From Burkholderiales bacterium (lineage in GTDB: Bacteria; Pseudomonadota; Gammaproteobacteria; Burkholderiales; Burkholderiaceae_C): DNA of 62,551 bases. Positions 47,193-56,870 of the stretch are shown in pieces. How positions within the stretch are numbered: position 1 is the stretch's first letter; every line of letters begins with the position of its first letter. The notes beneath the pieces were generated by a model, which saw only the letters and a list, made by a program, of their open reading frames with translations, was not told the DNA's origin and did no database searches. The stretch is from assembly GCA_019509985.1 (NCBI GenBank), contig JAEKLF010000070.1, forward strand, positions 1-62,551, in the 5' to 3' direction. Made by a program: the position numbers and the translations under genes.

Positions 47193-47248
47193 CATGGCGG
47201 CGCTGGCCGACAATCGCGGCCCGCCCGCTTTTAACGTTTGCTGCTTCG

Positions 47249-48439
47249 ATGCTCGCTGAAGTCCTCATCATTGGCGCCGGCCCCGCCGGCAGCGCCTGCG
47301 CGCGCGTACTCGCTCTCGCCGGCGTCGACGTGCTGCTCGTCGACCAGCACCCCCCCGGCCGCGACAAGATCTGTGGCGACGGACTGATTCCCGATGCACA
47401 CAAGGCCCTGGCCCGGCTCGGGCTGCTCGACGCGGTCATGCGGCGGGCTCAGCATGTGGCCCACGTCGGCTGCATCGGTCCGCGCGGCGGGCGTATCGAT
47501 GTGCCGGGCTCGCTGGCCGTGCTGCCGCGGCGCGAGCTGGACGCGTTGCTGCTACAGGCGGCGCGGGATGCCGGCGCTCGCTTCGAGCAGGCCCGTTTCG
47601 AGGCGCCGCTGGAGCAGGACGGCCGCATCGTCGGCGCGCGGCTCAAGCATGGCGACGAGATCGTCGAGGCCCGGGCCCAGTGGGTCGTCCTCGCCACCGG
47701 TGCCGTGCCCAAGGCCCTGACCGCCGCCGGCATGTGCGAGCGCCACACGCCCAGCGGCGTCGCGCTGCGCGGCTATGTGAAGGCGCCGCAGATGGTCGAC
47801 AGGATCAAGGCGCTGGAAGTGGTCTGGGACAAGTCGGTGCGGCCCGGTTATGGCTGGATCTTCCCGGCGCCGGATGGTCATTTCAATATCGGCGTAGGCG
47901 TGACCGACTCGCACCGGGACCTCGGCGGCAAGGGTCGCAAGAAGGACGTCAACCTGCGCGCCATCTTCGATGCCTTTGTCGAGAAATACGCGCCGGCGGC
48001 CGAGCTGATGCGCGTCGGAGACATGGTCGGCGAACTCAAGGGCGCACCGCTGCGCTGCACGCTGACGGGCGCGCGGTGGACGCGGCCCGGCCTGCTCGTC
48101 ACCGGCGAGGCGGCGGGAAGCACTTACTCCTTCACCGGCGAGGGCATCGGCAAGGCGATGGAGACGGGCATGCTGGCGGCCAATGCCATCCTGGCCCATG
48201 CCGACGACACCACGGCGCGCGCCGCCTATGAGGCCAGCCTGACGGCACTCAAGCCCAAGTTCGACCTGTACGAACGCGCCAACCGAGTGAATGCCCATCC
48301 CTGGCTCGCCGACTTGCTGATCTGGCGCGCGAAGAAAAGCCCGCGCCTGCTGGCCCGCATGAGCGGCGTGCTGAACGAAACCAGCAACCCTGGCAACCTG
48401 GTCAGCCTCAAGGGTCTGTCGCGACTGTTCATCGAATAG
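47249..48439 (+). CDS. Geranylgeranyl-reductase-family FAD-dependent oxidoreductase
   Basis: The 396-aa flavoprotein has an N-terminal FAD-binding GAGPAGSA motif (~residues 9-16), the family word KICGDGL (~40), an LPRRELDALLLQAA segment and a late FAD-contact block LLVTGEAAGSTYSFTGEGI (~280-298). The geranylgeranyl reductase family saturates isoprenoid chains of lipids, but non-photosynthetic members also act on other isoprenoids or halogenated substrates; no substrate is named. It stands between two TonB receptor genes with its own leader and no terminator after it that I could identify. Confidence 0.83.
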   Translation: MLAEVLIIGAGPAGSACARVLALAGVDVLLVDQHPPGRDKICGDGLIPDAHKALARLGLLDAVMRRAQHVAHVGCIGPRGGRIDVPGSLAVLPRRELDALLLQAARDAGARFEQARFEAPLEQDGRIVGARLKHGDEIVEARAQWVVLATGAVPKALTAAGMCERHTPSGVALRGYVKAPQMVDRIKALEVVWDKSVRPGYGWIFPAPDGHFNIGVGVTDSHRDLGGKGRKKDVNLRAIFDAFVEKYAPAAELMRVGDMVGELKGAPLRCTLTGARWTRPGLLVTGEAAGSTYSFTGEGIGKAMETGMLAANAILAHADDTTARAAYEASLTALKPKFDLYERANRVNAHPWLADLLIWRAKKSPRLLARMSGVLNETSNPGNLVSLKGLSRLFIE

Positions 48440-48676
48440 CGGCCTGGTCAGCGCCGCTTGATTCGGCAGTTAGCAAAAGTCGCCGAATCCCTAGTTTCGA
48501 TGTGACTTCTGGCACTGCGAAATTAACGCCACGGTTCGGCAACTGTTCGTAAAGAGGCCAAATCCCATCCCGACGATCTCGCAAACTGACTGTTCACCGC
48601 CGTGAGAGCGCGGGTTTGCTGCAGATGACGGCACCTGCCCCACGGCGCCCCAAGTCTGTTGTGGAGTTTCGTCAAC
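48440..48676. other. Leader and promoter region of the third TonB receptor gene
   Basis: The 237-base gap has no ORF. AATCCCTAGTTTC (48486-48498) is shared with the leaders of the other two receptors. Relative AT-richness around 48460-48560 fits a promoter area, but no -35/-10 pair is convincing. Confidence 0.4.
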
Positions 48677-51343
48677 ATGTTGAAGCGCAATGCAATCAGC
48701 CTGGCCGTGATGGCCGGGTTAGGCGCGATGGCTGCTCAGTCTCACGCCCAGGAGCAACTCGAGCGCATCGAGATCACCGGCTCGGCGATCAAGCGGCTTG
48801 ATGCCGAGACCGCCGTGCCGGTCACCGTCGTCAAGATGGAAGACCTGAAGAAGTCCGGCATCACGTCGGTCGAACAAATCATGGCCAACCTGACGGCCGT
48901 GCAGGTCTCGAACAACACCGCCCAGTCCATCGGTTCATCCAGCGGCGGCGCCTCGTTCGCCGACCTGCGCGGCATCGGCCAGGACAAGACCCTCGTGCTG
49001 TTGAACGGCCAGCGCATCGCCAACAACGCGGTCGACGGCTCGGCCCCCGACCTGAACATGATCCCGTTCGCGGCCATCGAGCGCATCGAGGTGCTGCGCG
49101 ACGGCGCCTCGTCGCTGTACGGCACGGACGCCATCGGCGGCGTCATCAACTTCATCACCAAGACCAACTACAAGGGCGCCACGGCCACCGTCGGCGTCGA
49201 CTCACCGCAGCACCCGGGCGGCAAGAGCCGCAACGCCAACGTCGGCTTCGGTTTCGGCGACCTGGCCTCGCAGGGCTTCAACGTCTTCGGCTTCGCCAGC
49301 TACCGCAAGCAGGATGTCATCGACGGCACGCAGCGCACCTTCAACCGGCGCGTCGTCGGCGGCCTGTCCTACAGCACCGACCCGGCCAACTACACGCAGG
49401 ACTTCGTCCACTACTACAACCCGACACTGCCCACCTGCTCGGGCACCCAGGTCGTCAACGTCAACGGCGAATGCCGCATCGTGACGCCGGCCTTCGTCGA
49501 CTTCAGCCCCAAGAGCGAGACGGCCTCGGGCATGCTCAAGGGCACCCTGGTCGTCAACGACAGCCTGACGCTGGGCGCCGAGCTGTTCACCGCGCAGAAC
49601 CGCGTCACGACCATGATCGCGCCCGTGCCCTACGGCGGCTACTACATCAATCCGGGCACAACATACTTCCCCACCAACGCGGCCCTCGACCCGGCGTTCG
49701 ACGACGGCAGCGCCGGTGCGCCGGCCTTTGCGCCGACCAAGGCCTTCCCGCATCCGGTGGACGTGCAGCCGGGCTTCGACTACGTGCTCTGGCGCGACTT
49801 CCCGAACGGCGGGCGCGGCCAGATGAACAAGAACAACCAGAACCGCCTGCTGCTGACGGCCGAAGGCTCGGGTGGCGGCTGGGACTACTCGGTGGCCGCG
49901 AGCTACAACCGCAACAAGGTCGACCAGTTCCTCGTCAGCGGCTACGCCGACGGCGACATGATCGGCGAAGGCCTGCTCGAAGGCATCATCAACCCCTTCG
50001 GCGCGCAGACCGACGCGGCCGCCAAGCTGCTGCAGGATGCCGCCCTCGTCGGCCGACTGCAGTACGCCATCGGCAAAATCACCAACCTGAACGCACACGC
50101 CAGCCGCGACGTGGGCGACTGGTTCGGCGCCGGCCGTCCCGCGCAACTGGCGCTGGGCCTGGAGTACCGCCACGAGAAGTTCATTTCGGCGGCCGACAAG
50201 GACTTTGCCACCAAGGTCGAGGTGTCGACCGGCCTGGATCCCAACTTCATCGCCCAGGGTTCGCGCAACGTCAGCGCCTTCTATACCGAGCTGAACGTGC
50301 CGGTCATGAAGTCCCTCGACGTCACCGCCTCCGTGCGCTACGACAAGTACAGCGACTTCGGCAACAGCACCAATCCCAAGCTGAGCTTCCGCTTCCAGCC
50401 CAGCAAGGAGATGCTGTTCCGCGGTTCGGCCTCCACGGGCTTCCGCGCGCCGACGCTGTACGAGCTGTACGGCGCTCCCTCGTACACCAACACGGCCGGC
50501 GACTACGCCAACCCGGTGCTCTGCCCCGACGGCAAGACCGGCCAACAGTGCAATGCGCAGTTCGAGGTGCTGAACAACGGCAACACACAGCTCAAGCCCG
50601 AGAAGTCCCGCAGCGCGTCGCTGGGCGCCGTGTTCCAGCCCATCACCGACCTGACGCTGAGCGCCGACTTCTGGTGGATCAACCTGCGCCAGTCCATCGG
50701 CTCCATTCCGCAGTTCGCGCTGTTCCAGCACTACGCCGACTACCCAGCCCTGCAGCAGTACTTCCATTTCGCTGCAGGCAACACCCTGTCTGTCATCAGC
50801 AACTGCCCCGGCGCCAACTGCGGCTACGTGGACCAGACGCTGCTGAACCTCGGCAAGACCCGCACCAGCGGCATCGACCTGAGCGCGCAATACCGCCTCA
50901 AGACCGGCTTCGGCATGTGGGACTTCGCGCTGAACAGCACCTACGTCGGCAAGTACGAGTTCCAGGACTTCAAGGACGGCTACTGGGTCAGCTCGGCGGG
51001 CACCTACGGCGAGTCCGGCCCGATCTTCCGCTGGCAGCACAACCTGACCACCAACTGGCACTACAACGACTGGGGCGCCGGCCTGGCCGTGCACCACAAG
51101 TCGGGCTATGGCGACTTCGACCCCGCTGACCACGCGCACGTGCCGTCGTACACCACGACGGACCTGTACGGCAGCTGGTCGCCGGTCAAGGCCGTGTCGC
51201 TGGTCGTCGGCGTGCGCAACCTGTTCGACCGCGACCCGCCGTACACCAACCAGTCCGACCTGTTCCAGGCCGGCGGCTGGGACTCGCGCTACGCCGACGC
51301 GACGGGCCGCGCCTACTACCTGCGCGCGACCTACAACTACTGA
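48677..51343 (+). CDS. TonB-dependent receptor (third of trio)
   Basis: The 888-aa outer-membrane transporter starts with a signal peptide ([19 protein letters not shown] then AQSHA). It carries [10 protein letters not shown] as the TonB-box-like segment, a plug with [21 protein letters not shown] and a barrel ending in RATYNY. It has the same architecture as the receptor at 44433. The ATG at 48677 is chosen over 48659 because it gives the signal peptide its basic start. Cysteine pairs (CSGTQ...CRI and CPGANC) may form loop disulfides. Confidence 0.92.
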   Translation: MLKRNAISLAVMAGLGAMAAQSHAQEQLERIEITGSAIKRLDAETAVPVTVVKMEDLKKSGITSVEQIMANLTAVQVSNNTAQSIGSSSGGASFADLRGIGQDKTLVLLNGQRIANNAVDGSAPDLNMIPFAAIERIEVLRDGASSLYGTDAIGGVINFITKTNYKGATATVGVDSPQHPGGKSRNANVGFGFGDLASQGFNVFGFASYRKQDVIDGTQRTFNRRVVGGLSYSTDPANYTQDFVHYYNPTLPTCSGTQVVNVNGECRIVTPAFVDFSPKSETASGMLKGTLVVNDSLTLGAELFTAQNRVTTMIAPVPYGGYYINPGTTYFPTNAALDPAFDDGSAGAPAFAPTKAFPHPVDVQPGFDYVLWRDFPNGGRGQMNKNNQNRLLLTAEGSGGGWDYSVAASYNRNKVDQFLVSGYADGDMIGEGLLEGIINPFGAQTDAAAKLLQDAALVGRLQYAIGKITNLNAHASRDVGDWFGAGRPAQLALGLEYRHEKFISAADKDFATKVEVSTGLDPNFIAQGSRNVSAFYTELNVPVMKSLDVTASVRYDKYSDFGNSTNPKLSFRFQPSKEMLFRGSASTGFRAPTLYELYGAPSYTNTAGDYANPVLCPDGKTGQQCNAQFEVLNNGNTQLKPEKSRSASLGAVFQPITDLTLSADFWWINLRQSIGSIPQFALFQHYADYPALQQYFHFAAGNTLSVISNCPGANCGYVDQTLLNLGKTRTSGIDLSAQYRLKTGFGMWDFALNSTYVGKYEFQDFKDGYWVSSAGTYGESGPIFRWQHNLTTNWHYNDWGAGLAVHHKSGYGDFDPADHAHVPSYTTTDLYGSWSPVKAVSLVVGVRNLFDRDPPYTNQSDLFQAGGWDSRYADATGRAYYLRATYNY

Positions 51344-51367
51344 TCACACCGCAAGGCGCCAAGCAAA

Positions 51368-51395
51368 ACGGGAGGGGGCGACCCTCCCGTTTTTT
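51368..51395 (+). terminator. Intrinsic terminator after the third TonB receptor
   Basis: ACGGGAGGG-GGCGA-CCCTCCCGT (51368-51390) is followed by T residues to 51395. It separates the receptor from the convergent thiolase operon, whose stop is at 51411. Confidence 0.93.
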
Positions 51396-51410
51396 CTTTG
51401 AACGCCGGAG

Positions 51411-52613
51411 TCAGACCCGTTCGACCACCAGCGCGATGCCCTGCCCCACGCCGATGCACATCGTGCACAGCGCATAGCGGCCACTGGTCACTTCGAGCTG
51501 GTTGATCGCCGTCGTCACCAGCCGCGCGCCGCTGGCGCCCAGCGGGTGGCCCAGTGCAATCGCGCCACCGTTCGGGTTGACGCGTGCGTCGTCATCCGCC
51601 AGGCCCAGGTCGCGCAGCACGGCCAGGCCCTGGGCCGCAAAGGCCTCGTTCAGCTCGATGACGTCCACCTGCGCCAGCGTCAACCCGGTCAGCGCCAGCA
51701 CCTTGCGCGTGGCCGGCGCGGGGCCGATGCCCATGATGCGCGGCGGCACGCCGGCCGTGGCCATGCCGACGACGCGAGCGCGCGGCGTGAGGCCATGGCG
51801 CGCCGCCTCTGCCTCGCTGGCCAGCAGCAGCGCACAGGCGCCGTCGTTGACGCCGCTGGCATTGCCGGCCGTCACGCTGCCCTCGGGCTTCACGACGCCC
51901 TTGAGCCTGGCCAGCGCCTCCAGGCTGGTTTCGCGCGGATGCTCGTCGAGCGTCACGCGCAGCGGCTCACCCTTCTTCTGCGCCACCTCCACCGGCACGA
52001 TCTCGCGCTCGAAGAAGCCGCGCTTCTGCGCCGCGATGGCCTTGGTCTGCGAAGCCATCGCCATGCGGTCCTGGGCCTCGCGCTCGATGCGGTAGTCGGT
52101 GGCGACGTTCTCGGCCGTCTCCGGCATGGAGTCGACACCGTACTGCGTCTTCATCGCCTTGTTGACGAAGCGCCAGCCTATGGTGGTGTCATAGACCGCG
52201 TTCGCGCGGCTGAAGGCACTCTCGGCCTTGGGCATCACGAAGGGCGCGCGGCTCATGCTCTCGACACCGCCGGCAATCATCAGCCCGGCTTCGCCGGCGC
52301 GGATGGCGCGGGCCGCCGTGCCCACCGCATCCAGGCCCGAGCCGCACAGCCGGTTGATCGTGCTGCCGGGCACGTCCATCGGCAGGCCGGCCAGCAGCGC
52401 GGCCATGCGCGCGACGTTGCGGTTGTCCTCGCCCGCCTGGTTGGCGCAGCCGTAGAGCACGTCCGCCACCGCGGCCCAGTCGACCTTGGCATGGCGTGCC
52501 ATCAACGCCTTGATGGGCAGCGCCGCCAGGTCGTCGGTGCGGATGGAGGACAGCGCACCGCCGTAGCGGCCGAATGGCGTGCGGATGGCGTCGCAGATGA
52601 AGGCTTCTGTCAT
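51411..52613 (-). CDS. pcaF: 3-oxoadipyl-CoA thiolase (PcaF/PaaJ type)
   Basis: The 400-aa thiolase cleaves 3-oxoadipyl-CoA to succinyl-CoA and acetyl-CoA at the end of the phenylacetate and protocatechuate routes. The N-terminus MTEAFICDAIRTPFGRYGGAL is typical of PcaF/PaaJ. The acyl-enzyme Cys is in NRLCGSGLDAV (~residue 90), and the C-terminal GHPLGASGAR and CIGVGQG motifs hold the catalytic His and Cys. The ATG at 52613 overlaps the paaH stop (ATGA). It is last in a three-gene operon. Confidence 0.9.
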   Translation of the reverse strand: MTEAFICDAIRTPFGRYGGALSSIRTDDLAALPIKALMARHAKVDWAAVADVLYGCANQAGEDNRNVARMAALLAGLPMDVPGSTINRLCGSGLDAVGTAARAIRAGEAGLMIAGGVESMSRAPFVMPKAESAFSRANAVYDTTIGWRFVNKAMKTQYGVDSMPETAENVATDYRIEREAQDRMAMASQTKAIAAQKRGFFEREIVPVEVAQKKGEPLRVTLDEHPRETSLEALARLKGVVKPEGSVTAGNASGVNDGACALLLASEAEAARHGLTPRARVVGMATAGVPPRIMGIGPAPATRKVLALTGLTLAQVDVIELNEAFAAQGLAVLRDLGLADDDARVNPNGGAIALGHPLGASGARLVTTAINQLEVTSGRYALCTMCIGVGQGIALVVERV

Positions 52614-54034
52614 TTGAGGTAGGGGCTGACGCGATAGCGCTCGCCGCGGTAGTGTTGATCGAGTCGGTTCAGCAGCGTGGCCACGGCGTCGGCGCCCCAG
52701 TAGGCCAGCCATTCGAACGGGCCGGCCGGGTAGTTGACGCCCAGCTTCATCGCCGCGTCGGCGCCGGCCTCGTTGCAGACGCCTTGCTGCACGGCGTCGG
52801 CCGCCTCGTTGACCAGCATCGCGATCGTGCGCGCGACGACGAGGCCCGGCAGGTCGGCGACGGCTCGCGGCGTCAGGCCAAGACGCGTCAGCCAGGCGGC
52901 CGTCGCGGCGTCGCCGGCGTAGGCGATGTCGCCGCCCGGCGCCAGCGGCAGGTCGAAGACCGCCGCGCCGGGGCCAAAGTCCGCCGCGCGTCGGCCGTCG
53001 GTCAGGCGCAGCTGGCGGCCATCGGTGGCCAGGCCCACCCAGTCGCTGTCCAGCTCACGCACTGCCTCCGGCACCGAGGCGGCGAAGCGCTCGGCCAGGG
53101 CGCCGCGGCCGTGCACGACGAGGCGAGCCGCCCGCGGCGACGCGATGGCCATGATCGGCAGCGCCGGGGCGCCGTCGGGGTAGCGGTAGAAGCCGCGCCC
53201 GCTCTTGCGGCCGAGGAAACCGGCATCCACCAGCTCCTGCTGCACCAGCGAGGGCGTGAAGCGGCGGTCGAAGAAGTTGGCCGCGAAGACCGAGTTCGTC
53301 ACCGCGAAATTGGTGTCGTGGCCGATCAGATCCATCAGCTCGCAGGGGCCCATGCGAAAACCCGCGGCGCGCAGGCAGGCGTCGATGAGCTCCGGCGTCG
53401 CCGCGCGGTCCTGCAGCAGCATCAGCGTCTCGGCGTAGTAGGGCCGGGCGATGCGGTTGACGATGAAGCCGGGCGTCGAGCGGGCGTGCACCGGCGTCTT
53501 GCCCCAGCGCGCGGCCAGGTCGAAGACGGCCTGCGCGACCTCGGGCGCCGTGCCCAAGCCCGACACCACCTCGACCAGCTTCATCAGCGGCACCGGGTTG
53601 AAGAAGTGCATGCCGACGAGGCGCTCCGGCGCCTTCATGCCGCGCGCCAGCGCCGTCACGGAGATGGACGAGGTGTTGGTGGCGATGACGGCCTCCGGCG
53701 GCAGCAGCGCTTCCAGTTCGGCGAACAGCGCGCGCTTGACCTCCAGGTTCTCGACGATGGCCTCGACGACGAGGTCGATGTCGCCGCTCGGCGCATCCGC
53801 CGGCGTGATGCGCGCGAGCGTGGCCTGCACGGCCTCGAGCGTCAGCTTGCCCTTGGCGACGAGCCCCTCCAGCGTCTGCGCCAGCTTGGCCTTGGCCGCC
53901 TCGGCGGCGCCGGCGCGCGTGTCGTAGAGCCGCACGACGTGACCAGCCTGGGCAGCCACCTGGGCGATGCCGGCGCCCATCAGGCCGGCGCCGACGACGA
54001 GGACGCGGGCCTCGGAAAGAGTCTTCAGGCTCAT
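52610..54034 (-). CDS. paaH: 3-hydroxyacyl-CoA dehydrogenase (PaaH/PaaC type)
   Basis: The 474-aa NAD-dependent dehydrogenase oxidises 3-hydroxyadipyl-CoA. The dinucleotide motif is VVGAGLMGAGIAQ (~residues 13-25). The catalytic His lies in GMHFFNPVPLMKLVEVV (~140), and two C-terminal 3HCDH domains follow (about 185-280 and 385-470), as in PaaH. The ring-cleavage genes paaABCDE are not in the window. Its start shares bases with the hydratase stop. Confidence 0.88.
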   Translation of the reverse strand: MSLKTLSEARVLVVGAGLMGAGIAQVAAQAGHVVRLYDTRAGAAEAAKAKLAQTLEGLVAKGKLTLEAVQATLARITPADAPSGDIDLVVEAIVENLEVKRALFAELEALLPPEAVIATNTSSISVTALARGMKAPERLVGMHFFNPVPLMKLVEVVSGLGTAPEVAQAVFDLAARWGKTPVHARSTPGFIVNRIARPYYAETLMLLQDRAATPELIDACLRAAGFRMGPCELMDLIGHDTNFAVTNSVFAANFFDRRFTPSLVQQELVDAGFLGRKSGRGFYRYPDGAPALPIMAIASPRAARLVVHGRGALAERFAASVPEAVRELDSDWVGLATDGRQLRLTDGRRAADFGPGAAVFDLPLAPGGDIAYAGDAATAAWLTRLGLTPRAVADLPGLVVARTIAMLVNEAADAVQQGVCNEAGADAAMKLGVNYPAGPFEWLAYWGADAVATLLNRLDQHYRGERYRVSPYLK

Positions 54035-54828
54035 GGGTTGGTTTTCCAGTTCGGCGCGCGCTTGGCGAAGAAGGCCGCGAAGCCCTCGCGGGCCTCCGGT
54101 GTGATGCGCACGCGGGCAATGGTCTGCGCGGTCAGCTCGCGCACGTCTGCGGTCACCGGGCCGGGCGAGAACCGCGCGTAGAGCTGCTTGATCTCGGCCT
54201 GCGCCTGCGGGCCGCAGGCCAGCAGGTCCGCGGCCAGCGCGTCGACCGCCGTGTCCAGCCCCTCGATGGGCACCACGCGTTGCACGAGGCCCACGCGCAG
54301 CGCCTCGTCCGCGCCGATGCGGCTGGCCGTCAGCGCCAGGCGGCGCGCCTCGCGCAGGCCGACCGCGTTGACGAGATGGGGGCCGATGACGGCCGGCAGG
54401 ATGCCCATGCGAGCTTCGCTGACCGAGAAGCTGGCCGCGTCAGATGCGACGGCCATGTCGCAGGCGCAGACCAGGCCCACGCCGCCGCCCAGCGCCGCGC
54501 CCTGCACACGGGCGATGGTGGGCTTGGGGCATTCGGCGATGCGCGCCAGCATGGCCGAGAAGCGGCGTGCGTCGGCCAGGTTGTCGTCCTGCGAGGCTGC
54601 GGCCGCGCGCTGCATCCACTGCAGGTCGGCACCGGCGCTGAAATGCTTGCCGGCGCCGGCCAGCACGATGGCACGCACGCCAGCGTCACTGCCCAGCTGT
54701 GAAAACGCGGCGTCCAATTCGGCGATCAGGGTCTCGTCGAAGGCATTGAACACGGCGGGGCGGTTCATTGTCAGCACGGCGACGCCGTTGTCGCGGCATT
54801 CAAGATCAAGCGCGGTCCAGCAAGGCAT
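54031..54828 (-). CDS. Enoyl-CoA hydratase/isomerase, LiuC-like
   Basis: The 265-aa crotonase-fold protein has ADLQWMQRAAAASQDDNLADA and GAALGGGVGLVCACD (the oxyanion-hole region), like bacterial methylglutaconyl-CoA hydratases (LiuC). One active-site Glu is in SEARMGILPA; the other Glu of typical hydratases (GGGCEL-like) is replaced here by Gly in GGVGL, as in LiuC. It could work in the aromatic route with its neighbours or in leucine catabolism. The ATG at 54828 is preferred to GTG at 54843. A TetR-type palindrome lies 22 bases upstream. Confidence 0.82.
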   Translation of the reverse strand: MPCWTALDLECRDNGVAVLTMNRPAVFNAFDETLIAELDAAFSQLGSDAGVRAIVLAGAGKHFSAGADLQWMQRAAAASQDDNLADARRFSAMLARIAECPKPTIARVQGAALGGGVGLVCACDMAVASDAASFSVSEARMGILPAVIGPHLVNAVGLREARRLALTASRIGADEALRVGLVQRVVPIEGLDTAVDALAADLLACGPQAQAEIKQLYARFSPGPVTADVRELTAQTIARVRITPEAREGFAAFFAKRAPNWKTNP

Positions 54829-54849
54829 CCCGGCATTTTGCACTTTTCC

Positions 54850-54863
54850 CGACCGATCGGTCG
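54850..54863. promoter_or_regulatory. TetR-family-type operator palindrome
   Basis: CGACCGATCGGTCG is a perfect 14-bp palindrome between the hydratase operon and the divergent histidine kinase gene, resembling operators of TetR-family regulators of fatty-acid and aromatic-CoA catabolism. No TetR gene is in the window, so the regulator must be encoded elsewhere. Confidence 0.55.
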
Positions 54864-54945
54864 ACTAAACCATCCATACGCCGCGTTCTGCCATTCGCCG
54901 CATGCCGAGGCGCCTCGCGCGGCACGCCGCCTAGACTCGCCCGCC

Positions 54946-56010
54946 ATGCCCTCCCTGCTTGACAACCTCCATTGCCGGCAATGGTTCTACCCGGGGCCGC
55001 TGCGCGTCTTCACGCCCGAGGAAATCGCCAAGGCTGGCATGCAGCCATGGCCGGTGGCGGTGGACAGCTATGTCGCGCTCAACCTCGTCACGATGCTGCC
55101 GGCCCTGTTGTTCACGCGGGAGGGCACCGGCTGGGCCACCGCATTGATGTGGTGGATTTTTTGGTGTGCACTGGCGGCGCTGACGCTGCTGGCGTCGCGT
55201 TCCCTGTGGCGCCACCCGACCCGTCGGCGGCTGAACGTGTACTGCTACGGCACCGCGCTGGCGGTGCTCGTCGTCGCGCTGGGCCTGATCCGTCATGGCG
55301 AACGCGATTGGGTGAAGCGCGAGAACGTCACCTTCATCATCGCCATGACGGGCGTGCTCAGCGCCTGGTGGATGCTGACGGTGTTCCGCGTGCAGCAGAT
55401 CGAGGCGCGGCTGCGCGAGATCGAGGACCAGGCCGCCACGCTGCGCCTGTCCACCCGCCTGGCCGCCGCCCAGATCCAGCCGCATTTCCTGTTCAACACG
55501 CTGGCCTCGCTGCAGCACTGGGTGGACACCGGCGACGCCCGCGCCGCGCCGCTGCTGCGCGACTTCACGGCCTATCTGCGCGCGACGCTGCCGATGTTCG
55601 AGCGCGAGCTGCAGCCGTTGGCCGACGAGATGGAGATGGTGCGGCGCTACCTGGCCATCATGCAGGCGCGGCTGGGCGCGCGGCTCAGCTTCAAGATCGA
55701 AGTTCAGGCGGAGGTCGAGGCCTTCATGCTGCCGCCGGGCATCGTGCTGACGCTGGTGGAGAACGCCATCGCCCATGGCATCGAGCCAAGGCTGGATGGT
55801 GGCCACATCGACGTCAAGGCGGACCGTTCGGAGAACCGCGTCAAGATCAGCGTGTACGACGACGGTGGTGGTCCGGCCGCCGGCTGGACCGAGGGCGTCG
55901 GCCTGTCGAACACGCGCCGCCGGCTGCTGAACGCCTTCCCGGATGCCTGGCTCGAACTGCTCGAAACCCATCCCGGGTGCTTCGCCATGATCTCCATACC
56001 CGCGCTATGA
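54946..56010 (+). CDS. LytS/YehU-family sensor histidine kinase
   Basis: The 354-aa membrane kinase has about four hydrophobic segments in the first 160 residues. A His-kinase block follows with the phospho-acceptor His in QIQPHFLFNTLASL (His180), and a HATPase-like region with VENAIAHGIEPR and VGLSNTRRRL (~265-330). The histidine motif is the His_kinase (PF06580) type paired with LytTR regulators. The ATG at 54946 is used since the frame upstream crosses the operator. Its stop overlaps the regulator start (ATGA). Confidence 0.9.
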   Translation: MPSLLDNLHCRQWFYPGPLRVFTPEEIAKAGMQPWPVAVDSYVALNLVTMLPALLFTREGTGWATALMWWIFWCALAALTLLASRSLWRHPTRRRLNVYCYGTALAVLVVALGLIRHGERDWVKRENVTFIIAMTGVLSAWWMLTVFRVQQIEARLREIEDQAATLRLSTRLAAAQIQPHFLFNTLASLQHWVDTGDARAAPLLRDFTAYLRATLPMFERELQPLADEMEMVRRYLAIMQARLGARLSFKIEVQAEVEAFMLPPGIVLTLVENAIAHGIEPRLDGGHIDVKADRSENRVKISVYDDGGGPAAGWTEGVGLSNTRRRLLNAFPDAWLELLETHPGCFAMISIPAL

Positions 56011-56762
56011 ACCCAACCGCCCTGATCGCCGACGACGAGGAAGCTCCGCGCGAGCAGTTGCGCGCCGCGCTGGCCCGCCTGTGGCCCGAGCTGTCCATCG
56101 TCGCCGCCAGCGCCAACGGTGCCGAGGCCTGGGACGACTGCCTGGCCTTCGAGCCGGCCATCGCCTTCCTCGACATCCGCATGCCCGGCCTGACCGGCCT
56201 GGAGGTTGCGCGCCGGCTGTCGGCCCTGGCCGCGCCGCCGCTGATCGTCTTCGTGACGGCCTACGATGATCACGCGCTGGCTGCCTTCGACGCCGGCGCC
56301 ATCGACTACGTGCTCAAGCCGGTGGACGATGCCCGCCTCGAACAGACCCTCACGCGGCTGCGCGTGCGGCTCGCCCAACCCGCACCCGACACGACGGCGC
56401 TGCAGCGCCTGCTCGCCGGCCTCGCGCCGCCCCGGCCGGTCACGCGCCCCATCCAGGCCAGCGTCGGCCGCGAGGTACACCTGATCCCGCCGGACGAGGT
56501 CATCTACTTCGAGGCCGACCAGCGCTACACCCGCGTCGTCCACCAGGGCGGCGACGCGCTGATCCGCACGCCGCTGCGCGAGCTGCTGACCCAGCTCGAC
56601 CCCGAGCAGTTCTGGCAGATCCACCGCAGCGTGCTCGTCAACAGCCGCTGCATCGCGCGCGCCATCCGCGTGGACGAGGGCACCATGGTCGTCACGTTGC
56701 GCGGGCGCGAAGAGAAGCTGCCGGTGTCGCGGCAGTTCCAGGCCCTGTTCAAGGGGCAGTAA
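56007..56762 (+). CDS. LytTR-family response regulator
   Basis: The 251-aa regulator has a receiver domain (residues 1-120; phospho-acceptor Asp56 in AFLDIRMPG and the conserved Lys in YVLKPVDDARL) and a LytTR DNA-binding domain (about 145-250, with FWQIHRSVLVNSRCI). It is co-translated with the LytS-type kinase. Targets are unknown. A CAAGGG-CAAA-CCCTTG hairpin (56772-56787) follows the stop but lacks a T-run. Confidence 0.93.
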   Translation: MNPTALIADDEEAPREQLRAALARLWPELSIVAASANGAEAWDDCLAFEPAIAFLDIRMPGLTGLEVARRLSALAAPPLIVFVTAYDDHALAAFDAGAIDYVLKPVDDARLEQTLTRLRVRLAQPAPDTTALQRLLAGLAPPRPVTRPIQASVGREVHLIPPDEVIYFEADQRYTRVVHQGGDALIRTPLRELLTQLDPEQFWQIHRSVLVNSRCIARAIRVDEGTMVVTLRGREEKLPVSRQFQALFKGQ

Positions 56763-56870
56763 GCGTTGTCGCAAGGGCAAACCCTTGGGTGGCGCGGCAA
56801 CGCGAGTCCACACAATCCGCGCCACCAAAGATGCCCCTAGTTCTTGGGATAACAGCCAAGGACCGACGCC

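Noticed and set aside
41558..47213. Very long minus-strand frames opposite the TonB receptors
   Set aside because: They mirror the receptor genes, have no family motifs, and their translations are Val/Gly/Arg-rich shadows.
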